64,000 nt of DNA, taken from NCBI RefSeq assembly GCF_027887165.1, contig NC_077227.1:542419689-542483688 (forward strand). The letters run 5' to 3'. This document shows, piece after piece, positions 58,070 through 64,000 of this stretch (positions within the stretch are counted from its first letter, which is position 1; each line of letters opens with the position of its first letter). Origin of the DNA: Monodelphis domestica (lineage: Eukaryota; Chordata; Mammalia; Didelphimorphia; Didelphidae). The notes under the pieces were generated by a model. That model was not told the origin of the DNA. It made no database searches and saw only the letters and a list, made by a program, of their open reading frames with translations. The translations under genes were made by a program, and so were the position numbers.

Positions 58070-59534
58070 AGTTATAATTAAGATTATAGTGAAGTAAAGT
58101 TGGCCTTTATAAAGAACCAAAAGGTTTCTTTTTGATTCTTTTGAATAAAAAAATGACTTGATTCTTGACATGGTATCATAAATATTGTCCTTATTATCAT
58201 TATTTAATCAACATTTCTTTTCCTCTAAGAGATGATATAGGACCAAGAGCTCTGAAGTACATATTAGATGATTTGGATTCTTTTCCTACATATCTTATTA
58301 TTAACAATATGACCTTGGAAAAATATTTCCTTTTAATGAATCCCAACTTGCTCACATTTCTACCGAGATTGAATCAGACAAAATCTCAAATTTCCTTCAA
58401 ATTCTTTCTGTTGTTTAAGTTTTTCTCACTGAAGTAGAAGAGGGAACAAAATAATTAAATAATCTTTTTTTTTTATTAGTGATGAGTTTTGTCCAAACAA
58501 ACTTTTCAGCATTTCAAAATATGTTGCCAAGTTTTATTTTCTCTCTTTTATATTATAGATTGTGATGTATAAATACTGATTTTTATTTTGTCCCTATCTT
58601 GAATAATTTCCTTTGAAATAAGGACCCCTGAGGATTTAGAAGAAGACAAAATGATGAGTAAATCCATATGTTTCATCAAATGTGTGACATTCTCAGCTGC
58701 ACTCAGAGCTCATGAGGCAGGGAATTTTGTCTGCTTTGATGTTTTAAATGAAAAAGTATAGATACCTTCAAAATCATCCCTTTGGTAAGTGTTCGCCCCC
58801 TGGCTTTATTTTCTGAGACAGATGTTGAGTATATTTCAAAGTGTCCTGAATATAAAATTGGGAAAATGTGAAAAATATGAAAATGTCTAAATTTATAGAC
58901 CTAAAAATAAAAAAAATCCCAACTATTGCTTTTCATCATTCAAGTGGAACACACACATATTACAATGATGTAGTATATTACTCATGTTTTATATATACTT
59001 CTAATAACTGTTGAAATTGTAACTGAATTATTGTATGATACCTCACCAATGTAGATCATAGACACTTCATTCATGAAATTCTTGTCTATATTTTTCCTAT
59101 AAATCCTCCAAAGATAAACTACCCAACTCACAGAAATAATTTCAGGGTTTCTTTTAATAAACGAGAGGCACTCATTTGGTACTTGAAGCTGGAGGGGGAC
59201 ACCATCTTTTGTCTCCAGAGCTACTCTAATTGATTTTTTGAATATGCATGGTTGATGTCTTATGTCACTTCTCATTCATATTATTATTGGTAATGTGATG
59301 TTATTGATAATGTTGCTTAAACATATCAAATACTTTGCAAACATTCCTTGAACATCTATCATGCCAATTTTTCAGACTCATATTCCATGATTCATGATCA
59401 CATAGTATTATTGGAAGAATACTATCGACATAACAACTTGCACCCTATGACCTCAGTATTTTGATCAGGCCTCTCAATTAACTCTCTGTGTTAAAGTGAA
59501 AGTGATGTGTGTGGTGGATTTTTTTTTTTTTTTG
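58070..59534. other. intergenic, unassigned
   Basis: AT-rich. A 90-codon frame (58165-58437) and a 97-codon minus frame (58982-59275) have no recognisable family or splice context. Nothing else supported. Confidence 0.5.
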
Positions 59535-60540
59535 GTGGTGTCAAGAGATTTGTAATCATGAAAAATATTATGTAACTTTTGTAATGGAGGAAGAGAAATG
59601 GAGTCTCCCACCACTGGATCAGGACCAGAGTATGGTAGAGATGGAATAGAGCCAAGAAGTGGAGGGGATAGAACAATTTTCCTCTCTTTTTCCCTGGTAA
59701 ACCCCACTCTGGTTGCCTTCAGAGTCACAGATTACTGTTCCCTCAGAGACTTGGTTAAAATAAAGATCAGGACAGGCAGTTTCTCCCTCTCTGAGGAGAG
59801 AAGTGTAACTCCTCCCTCCCCCCCCCCCCTCCGCCCCAAACTCCAAGTCTCCCTTCTTGGATACTATGAAGTAGTCACTTGATCTAGTAAACAGTTATTT
59901 ATTCTAAAGGAACACATGAAAGGTAGGGCAAGTGATTTGTGGTATAAGGTAATGGGAATGTGAGAAATAGGAAGTCCCTAAATAACAATTGAACCCCTTC
60001 TTCCCAAGCCCTGCAGGGTCAGGCTTTGCTTGCTTTACCCTCTGGGGTCAATTGTGAGAATTGTCATGATTCCTAGCTGTTTTAGTTATGATATCAAATT
60101 CAAGGCTGTCTGGTGGGATTGAGAGGAAATCTTGTGGTGAATAGCTTTCTGTCAAAGACCTATTCATTCTGATTTGTCTTCCACTGGATACTGGGGTCTG
60201 GTTTCACAGGAGAATGTTCCAGGCTCAGAGGTTCACTCAGATCAGCCTCCTTGGTGGGCTTCCCAAAGAGAAGTGAGTTCAACTGTTTGGATCTTCTCAG
60301 TTCCTCTGATCCTTCTCCAGAATTCTCTCTCCTTTCCTGCCCTTCCTCTGCTTGGCTTGAGATGGTCTTCCAACATGGTGAATTTGCTCTCCTCTATTAC
60401 ACATTCCCTTTAGGTTTTTTGCGAATTTGTCAACTTGACAATTCATGTTGCCTTGAAAGCACTACTTACCTTTTGTCTATTGTCTCTACTATTCTATCTA
60501 CCTATTTGCTATCCCCTCTATTTCCCTCCCAAAATTAAAA
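59535..60540 (-). mobile_element. LTR-like repeat, minus strand, mate of 1-640
   Basis: The reverse complement of this stretch matches 1-640 in order and extends further upstream. It includes a minus-strand polyadenylation hexamer near 59900 and a C-run at about 59819-59831. Short ORFs within it have no recognisable product. Confidence 0.55.
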
Positions 60541-61088
60541 AAAAAAAATCTCAACCCTACCCTATGTCCTTATTGCTAACCTAATTTATCTTGGATAATT
60601 CCTAAGCTAAGATAGGATTTCAGGAAAATTGTTTGGATTAAGTAGTGTAGATACAAAGGTTTGATACAATGAAATAACTCTGGTTTTGTGATTAACAATA
60701 TATCTAAACAGTATGCAACAATGTTTGTAGACTCTCTAATAACAATGTCTTATAGAATTTTAACGAACATGAAATTTTCCAAACTCCTTACATATCTAAT
60801 ACTTACTTAAAGTTTTAGCTATCACATTTGCAGAACTCTATAAGATTTTACATGTATATTTTAAAGGCAGTTTATCCTTTCCCTGTATCTAACTATCTGA
60901 ATTATTTAAACTTTCCTTATCTCCCTATTTCTGTACCTAATTTATTAAGGGTTAAATCTTCCTACGGGTTAAAAATTCCTACGCTGTTAGTCTGTTAGCA
61001 TGTGTAACAGTTAAAGAGTGGTTGGCATAAACTGTGACAGCGAAAATATGGTTTCAAGACAGTGTCTTGAGTTAAATAAAAAAATAAA

Positions 61089-61900
61089 GTGGTCGCCGTG
61101 GGAAAATTCCCAAATATTAAATACCCAAGTCATCTGGGTTTTATGGAGATTTTAATTAATAAGAATAAAGGAATTAAGGAAAGGGAGAGAAACAGAGTAA
61201 GAGGGAATAGTAGGAAAAAGCCTAGGCCAGCCTAGGCTTTAAGCCTTAAGAGAGATATCAGCCAGTCTTTAATCAACTCACCACAAGATCCTTCCAAGCA
61301 AAACTCTAGTGTTCAGAGGGACCCTCCAGTTTAGCTCAGGAAGCTCCACTTCAGCTTCCAAGGCTGAATCTTTTTTCAGCCACTGAGAGAGAGCCCAGCC
61401 TTCAATTGAGCTACATAGCTGCATTCTCCCTCAGAGGCCTTTTTTGACCTCCATTTAAAGAGAATTTTCTCCTATTTTACCTCCCCTAAGTTTTCACATC
61501 TAGCAATCACAGTAGACATTTTCACAGGACTGACCATTCTTAATTCACACCTGAGTAGACTAAACTTTTGAGTACACCTCTTGCTAAGCTTGCTTGACCT
61601 TTTAGTGATTAATTTGACCTTCATAGGTACTTAGCACCTTTTTGTATTAGATCTAAAAATAGACTTAGCTTAAGGGTTTTTGCTTCACTTTAAGTATAGG
61701 TTAAGTACTTTTCATTGTTCAGTAAGGAGTTTACAACTTTATCTTCCCCTAAAGTATGCTTAAAGTATGGGTGGAGTAATGTTAGAGTTCTCACATTCCT
61801 GATCAAGTACCTTCATTATTTAAAATGGGGAATGGTCTTAACCAAATGTTCTAAGGTAGAGTCTGAGAATTTTTAACATTCACAAGTCTGAGAAATTTTA
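61089..61900 (-). mobile_element. LTR-like element, minus strand
   Basis: The complement of GGCGACCAC is at 61089-61097. Reading the minus strand, AATTAAAATCTCC and CTAGGC words precede it, as in the copy at 4252-4680. The far edge near 61900 is a guess from the loss of resemblance. Confidence 0.4.
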
Positions 61901-62639
61901 AGATTCACACATGTTAGTGAATTCACTTTATGTACATGTATGTTTACTGTACAACTATAACACATGATACATGCATATTATATATATAATAAGTTCTGCT
62001 TTGGAGTCAACCAGACAGAAAGCTATTGTCTTTCTGCTTATTTGAGTACTGCAAGGACGTTATTTGCAGAAATCAGTTTGTCATCATATTTGTCTTCTAA
62101 ATATGTGCTGTTGGATGCATATACTCACACCCTTGTCAATTTCTCCTCTTCACATCTTGCCTGTTGATTCTATTTTCCTTTCTTCTTATCCAGGATTTGT
62201 GTGTATGTGTCTGCATTTCCCTAATGTGATGTTAATGTGTGTGGTGATTCATCTTACGTGATATGCTTTATAGTTCTTTTTTCTATACAGTTCTTGGGTA
62301 ACACTTCTTTTCTGTGTTCTTTTTGCCCATTTGCAGTCTGTGGTGTTTACTGGAAGATATCTTAAGTCCTGCTCTCTTCCTCTGTGTAGCTAATCCTGTC
62401 TTGACTGTCTTCTCACCTTGATTGTAGATTTTTCTTTATACAGGAGCATGCATATGTAAGAGTAGTTGCCATTGAATGGAGTGTGTGTAAGAGTGATCCA
62501 GATTGTGTGAGTGTGAGTAAGACTTTTTATGAAATTTATCTTGTTTGTATGAGTGTGTGAACATGTCATGCTCTTCTTGTATTGTGATTTAGAATGATTT
62601 ATGGTTGAGATGGAGAGTTATATAAATATTATTTTTTTG

Positions 62640-63400
62640 TATTATGGTTGGTCTGTTTTTATGCATTAGTCAATTTCAGTATCACTTTCTATGGGGCTAT
62701 TTTGTGTGTCCTCCTCTTGACCACTTTCTCTTTAGGTTTGAGCATCTTGTGTGTGATCCAGGGCAATTTCTGGTTCAATTTCATCTGGGCTAGTTGAGGC
62801 AAAGTGGTGTTTAGCATGAGAAGCATGGAACCATGGTTCTTTCCCTATAATTTTAATCGAAGTTCCATTTTGGCTCTGTTGGTGTGCTTCTGGTGAAAAT
62901 TTTCACATATACAATATCCCGTGGGCTAAGGTGTAGTGAAAAATCCAGTGGTACTCTTTGCACCATTAATCCAAATGTAATGTAGTTTGCCACCATGGAA
63001 CATTTTGTATTTTGTTTTCTAATATCATATATATTCCTGAAAGACCCTTGACTTGGATTTTCAGTTCAATATTTTGTATCTTTCCTTACCTTATGGATCC
63101 TGGGGAAGGATTGTATCCTTTGTCTCTGGCTATTTTTTCTTTCCAGCTCTTTCCTCTTTCCTTCCTCCTCTTTTCTTTCTCTCTTCCTCTCTTTTCCTTC
63201 TTTCAATGGTTCTCTCTTCCTTCCTTCTTTCTCCTAATCTTTGGCCTTGTGGACTAAAAGTCCATATTGACCTTGTTTCAGTTAGACTGTTATTCTTGCC
63301 TTTTCTTGATACAAAGATTGTGACATTTTGAATCTTCTCTTTGAAGTATTTGAAAATCAAATCCCACGTGCCTTTTCTTAAAGGTTTCCATATGGATTTC
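62640..63400 (-). pseudogene. retroviral remnant (integrase tail, possible gag charged region), minus strand
   Basis: Reading the minus strand, 62960-62750 shows a DIVYVK motif followed by basic residues, then an EPWFHASHAKHH segment. This parallels the integrase tail at 31909-32060. The GPY part is missing and the frame shifts. Further upstream (63290-63130) an Arg/Lys/Glu-rich run resembles the charged capsid helix of gammaretroviruses, but it is low-complexity. Most of pol is absent between the two. Confidence 0.45.
63131..63240. repeat. polypyrimidine TTCC/TCTT tract
   Basis: About 110 bases of nearly pure C and T. Its complement encodes the Arg/Lys/Glu run noted in the retroviral remnant, so that protein likeness may come from composition alone. 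Confidence 0.75.
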
Positions 63401-64000
63401 TTTTGTTTATGTTTGGCCAGCCCTATACTATTTTCCTTATTTCATCTTTTAAGTGATATTTTTCATTGGATATTGAGATAGTACAGTTCGAATGTGATAG
63501 TTACACTCCCATGACTAATTATTTTCATGAAGAGCACACACATATGCAAGATTATATCTTGCCTCCAGATTTTACACATATTACCATATGCTGTGTTTTG
63601 TTGTACTGATGGTTGTATTTGGTGTGGATGCCTTCTCTGTTCAATGCAGGTCATAAGTCATATATACCTTCTCATCTATTTTGTGCAATTTTTGTTCATA
63701 TCTTTTCATATATCCTTGAAAACCACCGAATTATTTCTTATGGATTTTTACTACCTCATAGATGTTAAATAGACCAACCTTAAAATGCCTGAGGATCTTT
63801 TCCATTCATCTGACTGTTGTCCTTCTTCTGGTTTCATCTATAAATGCTCTTGGTATGATCTAACCTGTCTAAGACTCATGCCACGCCCTCTTCAGGGTTG
63901 TTTTCACTTCAATTGCTTTTTATGATTCTATAAAAAAAAGTACTGTTTTTTTTCTTGAAATACATATTTCCTCCCCATTTTATATATTGTTTGATTGATA

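Noticed and set aside
59598..59882. 94-codon ORF overlapping a poly-C run
   Set aside because: It lies within a minus-strand LTR-like repeat shared with 1-640. The proline stretch comes from the C-run.

Overview
This is a vertebrate nuclear window, most likely from a marsupial. It contains two intron-containing interferon-response genes in AT-rich DNA that is packed with interspersed repeats. The marsupial call rests on many copies of a tRNA-headed SINE (heads reading GGGGCAGCT, tails pairing AATCAATAC with its complement), MAR1-like and MIR/CORE-SINEs, old L2/CR1 LINEs, L1 3' ends and endogenous retroviral LTRs. The species cannot be fixed from sequence alone.

The two genes are RSAD2 (viperin; minus strand, coding exons from 19134 down to 9041, six exons, 363 codons) and CMPK2 (mitochondrial UMP/CMP kinase 2; plus strand, coding exons from 37532 to 54422, five exons, 465 codons). 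Every splice junction used is GT-AG, and both spliced reading frames stay open throughout. They lie head to head, about 18.4 kb apart, which is the conserved vertebrate arrangement. From established knowledge, CMPK2 phosphorylates UMP/CMP towards CTP, and viperin converts CTP into the chain terminator ddhCTP, so the pair forms an antiviral nucleotide pathway. RSAD2 has an upstream cluster of three interferon-response-like elements. CMPK2 starts inside a CpG island.

Layout: 1-9040 is repeat-rich flank (LTR-like copy, L1 ORF2 fragment, LTR edge, SINEs, L2 tails). 9041-19134 is RSAD2, with SINEs, MIRs and a solo LTR-like repeat in its introns. 19285-19367 is its putative interferon-response region. 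19544-20127 is a striking long inverted repeat (237-bp arms, 110-bp loop). 20160-27290 is SINE, LTR and L1 debris. 27296-33664 is a decayed gammaretrovirus-like provirus with a 5' LTR, a trace of gag, a pol carrying several frame breaks, no recognisable env, a polypurine tract and a truncated 3' LTR. 33665-37250 is mostly unassigned. 37260-38254 is the CpG island and CMPK2 exon 1. 38255-54298 holds CMPK2 introns with L1, SINE, LINE and an LTR with nested tandem duplications. 54423-64000 is intergenic repeat sequence, including minus-strand LTR-like copies and a short retroviral integrase-end remnant.

No bacterial-type systems, CRISPR arrays, rRNA genes or intact tRNA genes were found. The items most worth a second look are the long palindrome beside the RSAD2 control region, the duplicated-enhancer LTR in CMPK2 intron 1, and the provirus between two co-induced antiviral genes.
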